64,000 nucleotides of DNA from Streptomyces sp. NBC_01429 (GCF_036231945.1 NZ_CP109599.1:186001-250000); one strand, 5' to 3'. Counted from the stretch's first letter, positions 48,226-56,536 are shown. Notes: a model not told the origin generated them from the letters alone. Program-made: numbers and translations.

Positions 48226-49281
48226 TCAGCTGAGGCGCTCGCGCCAGGTGGCGACGGAGTGGCAGGCGACGGAATGGGAGTCGGGGCCGGAAGGGGCATT
48301 GGAGACGGGGGCGGGGCGCGGCTCCTCGCGGCAGGGCGCCTCCGCGAAGCGGCAGCGTGGCGCGAAGACACAGCCCTGCGAGTCCGGCCAGGGCTCCCTG
48401 CCCGGCTCGGCCCGCAACTGGGCGGGCAGCAGGCGGTGTTCCCGGCGGACGCTCGGTGCCGAGGCGGTGAGCAGCGCGGTGTACGGGTGCCGGGGCCGCT
48501 CCAGCACCTCACCGATGGGGCCGTGTTCGACGAGTCTCCCCCGGTAGAGGACGGCGACCCGGTCGGCGATGCCGGCCAGCGAGCTGAGGTCGTGGGAGAT
48601 GACGACGACGGCGAGGTCCAGTTCCCTGCGGAGCCGGTCGAGCAGGCCCAGGACGAGATTGCGGTTGGACGCGTCCAGCGCGCTGACGGGCTCGTCGCTG
48701 AGCAGCAGCCGGGGCCGGGTGACGATGGCGCGGGCCAGTGAGACGCGCTGTCGCTGGCCGCCGGAGAGCTGCCCGGGCGTGCGCGGTCCGAGCGCCCCCG
48801 CGTCCAGCCCCACCAGCGCGAGCGCCTCGTCCGCCCGCGCGGCGCGCTCCCGCCGGGTCGACGCGCCCACGGCGGCGAGCGGTTCCGCCACCATCTGACG
48901 TACCGTCAATTCCGGGTCCTGCGAGCGCAGCGGGTCCTGGAACATGAACTGCACCCGGCCCGAGCGCCGGAACTCCCTCAGCTCACGGCGGCGCAGCCCG
49001 GTGAGGTCCCGGCCCTCGAAGCCGATACCGCCCGCGTCGGGCTGTACCAGCCCGACCGCCGCGCGCGCCAGTGTGGTCTTGCCGGAGCCCGTCTCACCGA
49101 TGATCCCGAGGATCTCCCCCGGCCGCACGGTCAGATCGATCCCGGAGAGCACCCGGGTACGCCCCGCCCGGCGCAGCGCGGTGGCGCGGCGGCCGTACGA
49201 CACGGACAGTCCGCTGATCTCCAGCAGCGCGGTCCGCGCCTCCCGCGGCCGCGCGAGGTCCTGGCCGGGGGCGGTGGTCAT
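48226..49281 (-). CDS. Oligopeptide/nickel-type ABC importer ATPase (DppF-like)
   Basis: This 351-residue ATP-binding subunit has Walker A GETGSGKTT (about residues 62-70), signature LSGGQRQRVSLARA, Walker B LLLSDEPVSALD and the C-terminal oligo_HPY region with four Cys (CVFAPRCRFAEAPC) that in this family can bind an iron-sulfur cluster. It pairs with the second ATPase upstream. The ATG overlaps that gene's stop (ATGA). Confidence 0.92.
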   Translation of the reverse strand: MTTAPGQDLARPREARTALLEISGLSVSYGRRATALRRAGRTRVLSGIDLTVRPGEILGIIGETGSGKTTLARAAVGLVQPDAGGIGFEGRDLTGLRRRELREFRRSGRVQFMFQDPLRSQDPELTVRQMVAEPLAAVGASTRRERAARADEALALVGLDAGALGPRTPGQLSGGQRQRVSLARAIVTRPRLLLSDEPVSALDASNRNLVLGLLDRLRRELDLAVVVISHDLSSLAGIADRVAVLYRGRLVEHGPIGEVLERPRHPYTALLTASAPSVRREHRLLPAQLRAEPGREPWPDSQGCVFAPRCRFAEAPCREEPRPAPVSNAPSGPDSHSVACHSVATWRERLS

Positions 49282-50330
49282 GCGGTGGCTCCTTGGGACA
49301 CGGGCGCGGCGGGTACGGTCACGGGCTTCGGCGAGGCGTCGAGCAGCCCCGCCGGGCGCAGGCAGCGTGCCCGGTGTCCGTCGTCCAGGGGGTGCAGGGC
49401 GACGGGCGCCTCCAGGCACCGGGCGGCGGCGTGGGCGCAGCGGTCGGCGAACCGGCAGCCGGGCAGTTCGGCGCCGGTCTCCGGAGGCCGGCCCGGGATG
49501 ATGTCGAGGGTGCGGCGCCCCCACTCCCCGATCGACGCCACCCGCAGCAGCGCCTCGGTGTACGGGTGCGCGGGAGCCGCGAGCACATCGGCGGTGGGAC
49601 CGTCCTCGACGATCTCCCCCGCGTACATCACGAGGACGCGGTCGCAGCTCTCGGCGACCACGGCGAGATCGTGGGTGACGAGGAGCAGGGCGAGCCCCTG
49701 TTCGGCCCGCAACCGCTGGAGCAGTTCCAGGATCTCGGCCTGGATGACGACGTCGAGGGCGGTGGTGGCCTCGTCGGCGATGAGCAGTTCGGGCGCGCAG
49801 GACACCGCGATGGCGATGAGCACCCGCTGCAGCATCCCGCCGGACAGCTCGTGGGGGTACTGGTGGAAGACCTCCTCGGGACGGCGCAGTCCGACGGCGG
49901 TGAACAACTCGACGCTCCGGGCGTGTGCCTCGGCCCGGCCCAGCCCGCGCCCCACCCGCAGTTGCTCGACGAGCTGACGGCCCACGGTGAGCGACGGGTT
50001 GAGATACGAGGCGGGGTCCTGGAACACGGCGCCGATCCGGCGTCCGCGTACCGCGTCCCACTGTTTGCGGGTGTACGAGGTGAGTTCGGCGGCCCTGTCC
50101 GTGTCACCGGCGGCGAGGGTGATCCGCCCGCCCGACACCTCGCACCCGGCGGGCAGTACGCCGAGCGCGGACCGGCAGGTCAGGCTCTTGCCGCTGCCCG
50201 ACTCCCCCACCAGGCCGACGGACTCGCCGCGGCCGAGGGTGAAGGACACCCCCCGGACGGCGTGCGCGCCGCCGGAGACGGTGACATCGAGTCCGTCGAC
50301 GGTCAGTACGGGATCAGCCGGTCGTGACAC
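49278..50330 (-). CDS. Oligopeptide/nickel-type ABC importer ATPase (DppD-like)
   Basis: This 350-residue ATP-binding subunit has Walker A GESGSGKS (about residues 41-48), signature ELSGGMLQRVLIA, Walker B LLIADEATTALD and the C-terminal Cys-containing oligo_HPY region (CRFADRCAHAAARC). GTG 50330 is preferred. It overlaps the permease end by 17 bases and has GGAGGAGG upstream, whereas the frame open to 50411 would overlap far more. It forms a heterodimer with the DppF-like subunit. Confidence 0.9.
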   Translation of the reverse strand: MSRPADPVLTVDGLDVTVSGGAHAVRGVSFTLGRGESVGLVGESGSGKSLTCRSALGVLPAGCEVSGGRITLAAGDTDRAAELTSYTRKQWDAVRGRRIGAVFQDPASYLNPSLTVGRQLVEQLRVGRGLGRAEAHARSVELFTAVGLRRPEEVFHQYPHELSGGMLQRVLIAIAVSCAPELLIADEATTALDVVIQAEILELLQRLRAEQGLALLLVTHDLAVVAESCDRVLVMYAGEIVEDGPTADVLAAPAHPYTEALLRVASIGEWGRRTLDIIPGRPPETGAELPGCRFADRCAHAAARCLEAPVALHPLDDGHRARCLRPAGLLDASPKPVTVPAAPVSQGATA

Positions 50331-51333
50331 GCTGCTCGACCTCCTCCGAGGGGGCGGTACCGGTTCCGGCACCGGGACGGGCATGGGCTTGGCCGCCCGG
50401 ACCGGCGTCACGGTCCGAACTCTTCACCGGGTCGGGCGAGTTGCCGGCGACTCCCGAATCCGCCGGTACGGAACCCGGTACGGAACCCGGTACGGAGACG
50501 TCCGCCCGCACGTCGCCGGCCGCCGCGCCGCTGTCGCGTACCGCGTCCGCCAGGACGTTCAGGGCGCCGACCGTGATCATGATCGCGACACCGGGGATGA
50601 GCGGCGCCCAGGGCTGCTGCGCCAGATAGCCCAGATCGGAGGCGAGCATGCCGCCCCAGGTGGGCGCGGGCGGCTGGACGCCGAGCCCCAGGAAGGTCAG
50701 CGAGGCGACCACCAGCAGCGCCTGGCCGACGGCCTGCGCGGTGGTGACGGCGACCGTGGGAAGGATCTTGCCCCAGACGTGGGTGCGCAGAATCCACCAC
50801 CGGGACGCGCCCATCAGCTCGGCGGCCTCCACGTACGGTGCCTGCTTGAGCCCCAGCGCCGCGGCCCGTGTCACCCGGAAGTACAGCGGCGCGAAGAGCA
50901 CCCCCAGCGCGATCATCGCCTGGTGCAGCCCGTTGCCCAGCGCACCGACCACGGCGATGGCGAAGATGGTGAACGGCATGATCATCAGCGTGTCGGCGGC
51001 CCGCTGGGCGGTCCATTCGACGGTACGGCCGAGCCAGACCGAGGCGATTCCCGGCACGATACCGAGCAGCATCGCCGTGCCGACGGCCTCCAGGGCGCCG
51101 GCGATCGAGCTTCCCGTACCCGCCAGCAGTCTGCTCAGGACGTCGCGCCCCAGGTAGTCAGTGCCCAGCGGATGCGCGGCGCTCGGTCCGCGCAGCATGT
51201 CCTGCGGATGCTGGCCGAGCGGATCGTGCGGCGCGAGGGCGCCGCCCGCGACCGCCAGCAGCGCGATCACGGCGAGGACCGCCAGGGCGATCCGGGCCGA
51301 CGGGAGCCGCCAGGTACGGCGCAGGGTCCTCAT
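50314..51333 (-). CDS. ABC importer permease (DppC-like)
   Basis: This 339-residue permease of the oligopeptide/nickel class has the N-terminal AHPLGTDYLGRDVLSRLLAG signature and about six spans, with an EAA-like loop YVEAAELMGASRWWIL. The C-terminal 70 residues are a Pro/Gly/Asp-rich tail with no membrane span, longer than usual. ATG 51333 overlaps the preceding permease stop (ATGA). Confidence 0.92.
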   Translation of the reverse strand: MRTLRRTWRLPSARIALAVLAVIALLAVAGGALAPHDPLGQHPQDMLRGPSAAHPLGTDYLGRDVLSRLLAGTGSSIAGALEAVGTAMLLGIVPGIASVWLGRTVEWTAQRAADTLMIMPFTIFAIAVVGALGNGLHQAMIALGVLFAPLYFRVTRAAALGLKQAPYVEAAELMGASRWWILRTHVWGKILPTVAVTTAQAVGQALLVVASLTFLGLGVQPPAPTWGGMLASDLGYLAQQPWAPLIPGVAIMITVGALNVLADAVRDSGAAAGDVRADVSVPGSVPGSVPADSGVAGNSPDPVKSSDRDAGPGGQAHARPGAGTGTAPSEEVEQRVTTG

Positions 51334-52391
51334 GCCGTACCCCCGTCCCCGGCGGCGCCGCGCCCGCCGCCGCCCGGCTGCCCGCGGGCCGCCGGGTTGA
51401 GCGCGGCGAGCGCCGCGTTGACACCGATGTTGGCGACGAGCACCACGGCGACGGTGACCAGCAGCGTTCCCTGGATGACGGGGATGTCGTGCTGTTCGGC
51501 GGACTGGAGCGACAGCTGGGCGATCCCCGGCAGGTTGAAGATCTTCTCGGTGACGACCGCACCGCCGAGGATCACCGGCACACTCACACCGAGCACGGAG
51601 AGCGCGGGCCCGGCCGCGTTGCGCAGGACATGTCCGAACAGCACCCGCCGCGCGGAGAAGCCGCGCATCTGCGCGCCCGTCACATAGTTCTCGCGCAACG
51701 CGCCCACGAGCGAGGTGCGCAGCTGCCTGGCCATGGAGGCGGCGGCGTCGAGGCTCAGCGCGAACGCCGGCAGGATCGCGTACCGCAGCCACTGCCCCGG
51801 GCTCTCGCCGAACGGCACGTATCCGCCGGTGGGCAGCGCGCCGAGCTGCACCGCGAGGACGACGATCAGGACGATGCCGATGAGGAACGGCGGCAGGGTG
51901 CTCAGTACGGAGCAGACGAGGGTGACGGCCCGGTCGATCCGGCCGCCGTTGTTCAGGGCGGCCACGATCCCGGTGCCGCCGCCGATCACCACCGCGAGCA
52001 GCAGGGCCAGTCCCGCGATCGACAGATCCACCGGCAGCGCCTGAGCGACGCTGTCGGCCACCGGCACTCCGGTGAACCACGACACTCCGAGATCGCCCGT
52101 CAGCGCCTGGCCGAGCCAGCTCAGATACTGCGCGTGCAGCGGCCGGTCAAGACCGAACTGCGCCTCCATCCGCGCGATGTCGGCCGGTGTCGCCTGATCG
52201 CCGAGGACGGCCGCCGCCGGGTTGGCGTCGGAGAGGGCGCCCAGCGAGAAGGTGAGGAGCGAGGCCAGCACGAAGACCGTCGCGGTGATCACCAGCGTGC
52301 GGCCCACCGGCCGGGGCGCCGCGGCCAGCCGCCGCCGTACGGGGGCGAGCCGGGCAGCGCGCGGCGGCCGCGTCAGTGCGGGTGCGGTCAT
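51330..52391 (-). CDS. ABC importer permease (DppB-like)
   Basis: This 353-residue permease has six predicted spans and the DppB-type features QFGLDRPLHAQYLSWL and GDLGVSW near residues 75-100. The EAA-like loop is ENYVTGAQMRGFSARRVLF. Coupled by ATGA overlaps at both ends with the binding-protein and DppC genes. Confidence 0.92.
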   Translation of the reverse strand: MTAPALTRPPRAARLAPVRRRLAAAPRPVGRTLVITATVFVLASLLTFSLGALSDANPAAAVLGDQATPADIARMEAQFGLDRPLHAQYLSWLGQALTGDLGVSWFTGVPVADSVAQALPVDLSIAGLALLLAVVIGGGTGIVAALNNGGRIDRAVTLVCSVLSTLPPFLIGIVLIVVLAVQLGALPTGGYVPFGESPGQWLRYAILPAFALSLDAAASMARQLRTSLVGALRENYVTGAQMRGFSARRVLFGHVLRNAAGPALSVLGVSVPVILGGAVVTEKIFNLPGIAQLSLQSAEQHDIPVIQGTLLVTVAVVLVANIGVNAALAALNPAARGQPGGGGRGAAGDGGTA

Positions 52392-53971
52392 GAGACGGTG
52401 ACCCCTTCGAACCGTTGGACCACGGTGTACGGGGGGATCTCGGAGACCTTGCGGTTGCGGGCCAGGATGCGCGGGGTGGTGTAGAGGAAGACGTTCGGCA
52501 TGGTGCGTACGGCGATCCCGGTCGCCTTCTGGAGGACGGACGGGTACTGGGGCGAGTCCAGCGGGGTTCGACGGACCGCGTCGAGTGCCTTCTCCAGCTC
52601 GGGCGAGGTGGTGCGGCCCGGGTTCATCAGCCCCTCCTTGCCGAAGAGCACCTGGAAGCCCTGGGTGGCGGACTCGCGTCCGGCGAACTGGTCGACGTAC
52701 AGCGCCTTGCTGCGCTGGACGTAGACGAGCTGGGTGGCGCGGGCCGACGGGACGGTCTCGATGGTGGCCGTGATCCCGACCTTCTGCAGCTGAGCCTGGA
52801 TCAGTTCCGGTACGCCCTCGGCCTTCTGGGCGGACAGCGTGATCTTCAGCCCGTCGGCGTGGCCCGCCTTGGCGAGGAGCTGCCTGGCCTTCTCGGGGTC
52901 GTACGGGAAGAGCTTGTCCAAGGCGTCGTCGTGGCCCGCGTACCCCTTGGGGAAGGGCTGCCGGGTGACTTCGCCGTGGCCGAAGGACGCGGTCTTCAGC
53001 AGCTCCTCGCGGTCGACGGCGTATTTGAGGGCGAGGGCCACATCCGGGTCGGTGAAGGGCTCCTTGCCGTTGTGGACATCGAGGACGGCCACCACCATCG
53101 AGGGGATGACCTGCACCTCCAGTCCGGCCGCCTTGGCCGCCTCGACCTGGCTGCCGGGTATCTGCGCGACGTCGTACTGCCCGGAGGTGAGCGCCGCGAC
53201 CACCGTCGAGGGCTCGGGGAGCGGATACAGCTCGAAGTTCTCGATCTTGACGCGTCCCGCGTCCCAGTAGTCCGGGTTGCGGCGCAGGACGGCCTTCGCG
53301 TTCTGGACGTACGACACCAGGGTGTAGGGGCCGTGGCCCGCCGGCCTGGTGGCGAGGCTCGCGGCGTCGCTCTCGAAGACCTTCGGGTTGACGATCATTC
53401 CGGTCTTGCCCGCCAGCAGCAGCGGGATCTGGAAGTCGGGTGCCGCGAGCCGCAGTCGGACGGTGTGGGCGTCGACCGCCGTGATCTCCTGGACGCCGAC
53501 GAGCTGCGAGGCGACGAGTGACTTCTCGTCGTCACGGCCGCGCTCGATGCTCTTCTTCACGGCGGTGGCGTCGACCGGCGTCCCGTCGCTGAACTTCTGA
53601 CCGCTCCGGAGGGTGAAGGTGACGACCGTGCCCGCGTCGTTGTACTTCCACGACGTGGCGAGAGCGGGAACGGCGCCGCCGGACTCGTCGAGGGTGGTGA
53701 GCCCCGAGTAGACGAGGGACAGAGTGTGCACGTCCCAGCCCGCCGACGAGGTGACCGGGTCCCACGAAGTGGTCAGGTTCCAGCCCCACTTGAGCGTGGA
53801 GCCCCGGCCGCCGGCCGCCGAGGTGGACTGCCCGCCGCAGGCCGTCAGCGCGAGGGCGGCGCCCGCACCGAGCGAGAGCCCGAGGAAGGTGCGCCGGGAC
53901 GCGCCGGACGGAACGGCCGCGCCGGGGCGGTCCGCGCCGGCGGTCGGCGAAGGGGTACGGAAGAACGGCAT
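52388..53971 (-). CDS. ABC importer substrate-binding lipoprotein, family 5, Tat-exported
   Basis: This 527-residue family-5 (DppA/NikA) binding protein has twin-arginine SRRTFLG (residues 25-31), a hydrophobic core and lipobox LTAC with Cys45, so it is probably exported folded by Tat and lipidated. It starts at ATG 53971 after AAAGGTGGCGCACCC. It is the first full-length gene of the operon, 341 bases downstream of the Cys leader peptide. The ligand is probably an organosulfur compound, judged from the oxygenase genes and the leader peptide. Confidence 0.9.
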   Translation of the reverse strand: MPFFRTPSPTAGADRPGAAVPSGASRRTFLGLSLGAGAALALTACGGQSTSAAGGRGSTLKWGWNLTTSWDPVTSSAGWDVHTLSLVYSGLTTLDESGGAVPALATSWKYNDAGTVVTFTLRSGQKFSDGTPVDATAVKKSIERGRDDEKSLVASQLVGVQEITAVDAHTVRLRLAAPDFQIPLLLAGKTGMIVNPKVFESDAASLATRPAGHGPYTLVSYVQNAKAVLRRNPDYWDAGRVKIENFELYPLPEPSTVVAALTSGQYDVAQIPGSQVEAAKAAGLEVQVIPSMVVAVLDVHNGKEPFTDPDVALALKYAVDREELLKTASFGHGEVTRQPFPKGYAGHDDALDKLFPYDPEKARQLLAKAGHADGLKITLSAQKAEGVPELIQAQLQKVGITATIETVPSARATQLVYVQRSKALYVDQFAGRESATQGFQVLFGKEGLMNPGRTTSPELEKALDAVRRTPLDSPQYPSVLQKATGIAVRTMPNVFLYTTPRILARNRKVSEIPPYTVVQRFEGVTVS

Positions 53972-54312
53972 GGGTGCGCCACCTTTCTGGGCCGTGCCGG
54001 TGCGCTGGTGCCGCGCGGGGCATCAGGGGTACGCGGGCGGGCCGTGGGGCGCCCGGTCGGGCGACCCGGGCGTACGGGATGAGGGCATGCGGAAGACAGC
54101 GGTGCGCGCGGGCGAGCGGTCCGGTGACGAGGCGAGAACTGCCCAACGGGGCTGCTTCCCAGGACCGTTGGTGCGGCTCCGGCTACGGGCGCGGGGCCGG
54201 TGAGGGAGAGTGCGGCGGCCCCGGGCGGAGCCCCGGACCACCGGGGGCGGTCGCTACCGCCGCGGGTGCGCCGGAGTGCCGAGGGCGCGGTGGCGCCGCC
54301 TCGGCGGTCGGG
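53972..54312 (-). other. Long untranslated segment between leader peptide and binding-protein gene
   Basis: No gene was recognised in these 341 bases. CCGCC-TC-GGCGG (54296-54307) forms a small hairpin just after the leader stop codon. Several overlapping G/C-rich stems occur at about 54210-54290. The arrangement is what an attenuator needs, but no single terminator/antiterminator pair could be fixed by eye. Confidence 0.5.
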
Positions 54313-54387
54313 TCAGCGACAGAGGGCGCTGGAGGTGCGCAGGTAATCCACGTAGCGGCAGACCACGGCGGGGTGCATCGAATGCAT
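54313..54387 (-). CDS. Cys-containing leader peptide (24 residues)
   Basis: This short reading frame encodes MHSMHPAVVC-RYVDYLRTSSALCR. Its C-terminal pattern R-VD-LR--SA-CR matches the leader peptides found before sulfur-assimilation genes in actinomycetes. Cys codons at positions 10 and 23 would make ribosomes pause when Cys-tRNA is short and raise expression of the downstream operon. The -10 hexamer ends exactly 7 bases before ATG 54387, so the mRNA is probably leaderless. ATG 54378 is an alternative start. The function is inferred from the pattern and position. Confidence 0.82.
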   Translation of the reverse strand: MHSMHPAVVCRYVDYLRTSSALCR

Positions 54388-54394
54388 GTCCCGT

Positions 54395-54423
54395 ATCCTC
54401 ACGGCCACGCACGGCGGTGTCAA
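54395..54423 (-). promoter_or_regulatory. Promoter of the leader peptide and sulfur operon
   Basis: The minus strand reads TTGACA (54423-54418), 17 bases and GAGGAT (54400-54395), then 7 bases and the leader ATG. Spacing indicates transcription starting at the A of the ATG. Confidence 0.7.
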
Positions 54424-54446
54424 TGGACACCTCTTGGTGTCTCATT
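54422..54446. promoter_or_regulatory. Rrf2-type operator candidate at the sulfur operon promoter
   Basis: The palindromic core GACACC-TCTT-GGTGTC (54426-54441) sits in AATG...CATT flanks and touches the -35. The first 15 bases (AATGGACACCTCTTG) match the site at 55966 in 14 positions. It is the likely binding site of the neighbouring Rrf2-family regulator. Confidence 0.65.
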
Positions 54447-54508
54447 GTCCGAGACCCCGACGACCTGCGCTTTCACCACCGCGCGGCCCGGGACATCGCC
54501 TCGGGACA

Positions 54509-55417
54509 TCACTGGGGACCTCCCCCGGGAACGAGGGCGCGCAGCGGTTCGTCCGGGTGCAGCCAGAGCGGCCCGTGGCCGGTCTCGACCCGTACTGCTC
54601 CTGGCGGCGGCGTCGACTCTCCGCACAGCAGGGCGAGTTCGGGCCCGGTCAGGCTCCTCCACCGCTCCAGCGCCACCGCCGGAGGCTCCTGTACGGGGTC
54701 GAGGGCCAGGCGCTCCCCGGCGGCCGTGCGCACAGCGTCGAGATACGTCTCCAGGGGCCGCCATCCCGGCACGCACACCCGGCCGCCTGGACCGTCGAAC
54801 AACAGCGTCGGCAGGGCGTAGCGGCAGTGGTCGCCGGTCTCCTTCGCCCGCCCCGGATGCGGCCCGGGGCCCTGGAGGTCCAGCACCTCGGGCAGCGGCC
54901 GGCGGGCCTCGGCCCAGTCGGCCCGTACCGCGTCCCGGCTCTCCGGGGCGGCCAGTTCACGCAGCAGCCGGTCCTCGTCCAGACCGGGAACTCCCTGTAC
55001 GGCGGCCCGGATGCCGTCGGGCGTGTCGGCGGGGACGCCGTGCGCGAAGGTGCTCTCCCGCAGCCGCCGCAGCACTCGCCGCGCCACCTCGGGCCCCTGC
55101 GCCTCGGCCGCCTTGGCGGCGCGGGAGGCGGGCCAGCTGCTGCGCGTCAGCCAGTTCAGCCGCCGCGCGTACGGGGCCCGCGTGTGGACGGTCACCTCGC
55201 GGATGAACCCCTCGTACCAGCGGGCCTCCGCGTCCGGATCGGGGGCCGGGTCCTCGTCCTCGTCGAAGAGGATGGCGAAGACCGTCCGCCACCGGGCGCG
55301 CTCCCCGAGCGTGCGGCCGAGCAGCCGGAAGACCGGCTGGGAGCCCCACGCCCAGGGGCAGGCGGGATCGGTGAATTCGGTGACCGTGACCAGCGGCCCG
55401 GGCGCTCCGGCGGTCAT
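54509..55417 (-). CDS. DsbA-family thioredoxin-fold protein (FrnE-like)
   Basis: This 302-residue protein opens with a thioredoxin-type strand and TDPACPWAWGSQPVFR (about residues 16-31), as in FrnE/2-hydroxychromene-isomerase-like DsbA proteins. Only one Cys of the usual CxxC is present (Cys-Pro-Trp-Ala). The helical insert and closing strand ALPTLLF follow the family order. There is no signal peptide, so it is cytoplasmic. Its ATG overlaps the rrf2 stop (ATGA). It may act on glutathione- or mycothiol-like adducts or be a redox partner of the regulator. The exact role is unknown. Confidence 0.8.
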   Translation of the reverse strand: MTAGAPGPLVTVTEFTDPACPWAWGSQPVFRLLGRTLGERARWRTVFAILFDEDEDPAPDPDAEARWYEGFIREVTVHTRAPYARRLNWLTRSSWPASRAAKAAEAQGPEVARRVLRRLRESTFAHGVPADTPDGIRAAVQGVPGLDEDRLLRELAAPESRDAVRADWAEARRPLPEVLDLQGPGPHPGRAKETGDHCRYALPTLLFDGPGGRVCVPGWRPLETYLDAVRTAAGERLALDPVQEPPAVALERWRSLTGPELALLCGESTPPPGAVRVETGHGPLWLHPDEPLRALVPGGGPQ

Positions 55418-55893
55418 ACCGAGAGCGCCCGGGTGATCCCGAGCGACGCCGGCGCGTCCGGCGCCGGCCCCTCGGACGGGGCGCCCGGCCGGCCTTCAGC
55501 GGCGGCGAGTTCGGCGATGTTCGCCGCGCCGAGCACCGACCGCGCGGCGGCCTCGACCTCCCGCCACAGATCCGGCAGCCGCCCGGCCGCGCCCGGGTAT
55601 CCGAGGGCCTCGGGCCGCTCCCCGCGCAGGGTGAGGAACTCCCCGTCGACCGCCGTCATCACCTCGGCCACACTGATCGTCGCCGGGTCGCGGCCGATCC
55701 AGTACCCGCCCTCGCACCCGCGCTGACTGCGCACCAGACCGGCCTGCCGCAGTGCGCGGAAGACCGATTTGAGGAAGCGGAACGGGATGTCCTGGGAGGA
55801 CGCGATGGACTCACACGTCAGTGGCCGTCCGCTGTCGGCGGCGAGTTCGACGAGCGCCCTCACCGCGTAGTCCGCCTTCGCCGAGATCTGCAT
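55414..55893 (-). CDS. Rrf2-family transcriptional regulator
   Basis: This 159-residue winged-helix regulator has MQISAKADYAVRALVELA at the N-terminus, recognition region SQDIPFRFLKSVFRALRQAG (about residues 34-53) and the wing VRSQRGCEGGY. Only two Cys (LTCES and RGCEGG) are seen, fewer than the three-Cys cluster site of IscR/NsrR, so it more resembles CymR-type cysteine regulators. ATG 55893 follows GGGGAGACGGTACAG. It is co-transcribed with the DsbA-like gene. Its promoter region shares an operator with the sulfur operon, so it probably controls both. Confidence 0.88.
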   Translation of the reverse strand: MQISAKADYAVRALVELAADSGRPLTCESIASSQDIPFRFLKSVFRALRQAGLVRSQRGCEGGYWIGRDPATISVAEVMTAVDGEFLTLRGERPEALGYPGAAGRLPDLWREVEAAARSVLGAANIAELAAAEGRPGAPSEGPAPDAPASLGITRALSV

Positions 55894-55965
55894 CTGTACC
55901 GTCTCCCCGGGGTTCCCTGCCGGCCGGCCTGCCGCCCGCGAACCGGGAACGGCCTGCTCGGCGGT

Positions 55966-55989
55966 AATGGACACATCTTGACATCCATT
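55966..55989. promoter_or_regulatory. Rrf2-type operator between rrf2 and cupin genes
   Basis: AATGGACACATC followed by TTGACATCCATT forms a near-palindrome with AATGGA/TCCATT ends. It covers the cupin -35 and lies upstream of rrf2. It matches the site at 54422 in 14 of its first 15 bases. Confidence 0.68.
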
Positions 55990-56007
55990 CGCCGCGCTCT
56001 CTACGGT
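55978..56007 (+). promoter_or_regulatory. Promoter of the cupin gene, leaderless
   Basis: TTGACA (55978-55983), 18 bases and TACGGT (56002-56007) are followed by 7 bases and ATG 56015. The -35 lies inside the Rrf2-type operator, so a bound regulator should repress the gene. Confidence 0.7.
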
Positions 56008-56014
56008 CGGCGCC

Positions 56015-56536
56015 ATGGCCTCGCACGACGCGTTCCACCCCGACCTCCCGGACCATGATCACGACCACGGTACGGCGACGGGCGGGCTGCCGCCGCTCGC
56101 CCGGCTGCACCACATCCGCGCCGACGCCCTCGACGGCGACACCGCGCAGACCGGCGGGATGCGGCGCTTCGCCGCCATCAGCGGCGCGAGCGTCGGATCG
56201 GAGCGCATCTGGATGGGGCAGACCCATGTCTCGCCCGAGACGGCGTCCTCCAACCACCACCACGGCGCGTCGGAGACCGCCATCCATGTGGTGAAGGGAC
56301 ATCCGGAGTTCGTGTTCCTCGACGACTCGGGTGGCGCGCCCGAGGAGATCCGTATCCGCACCTCGCCGGGCGACTACATCTTCGTTCCGCCGTACGTCCC
56401 GCACCGCGAGGAGAATCCCGACGCGGCCGAGGAGGCCGTGGTGGTCATCGCCCGCAGCACGCAGGAGGCGATCGTGGTCAATCTGCCGGAGCTGTACGTC
56501 CTCGGCGGGACCGGCGACAGCGGCGAGAGCGCCTGA
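56015..56536 (+). CDS. Cupin-domain protein
   Basis: This 173-residue single-domain cupin has the metal-binding first motif in SNHHHGASETAIHVVKG (about residues 79-95) and the second motif ending VPPYVPHREEN (about 124-134). An N-terminal His/Asp-rich stretch (DHDHDHG) could also bind metal. Cupins include dioxygenases and isomerases, among them thiol dioxygenases. Given the operator shared with the sulfur operon, a role in thiol or sulfur metabolism is plausible but not shown. Its transcript appears leaderless. Confidence 0.82.
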   Translation: MASHDAFHPDLPDHDHDHGTATGGLPPLARLHHIRADALDGDTAQTGGMRRFAAISGASVGSERIWMGQTHVSPETASSNHHHGASETAIHVVKGHPEFVFLDDSGGAPEEIRIRTSPGDYIFVPPYVPHREENPDAAEEAVVVIARSTQEAIVVNLPELYVLGGTGDSGESA

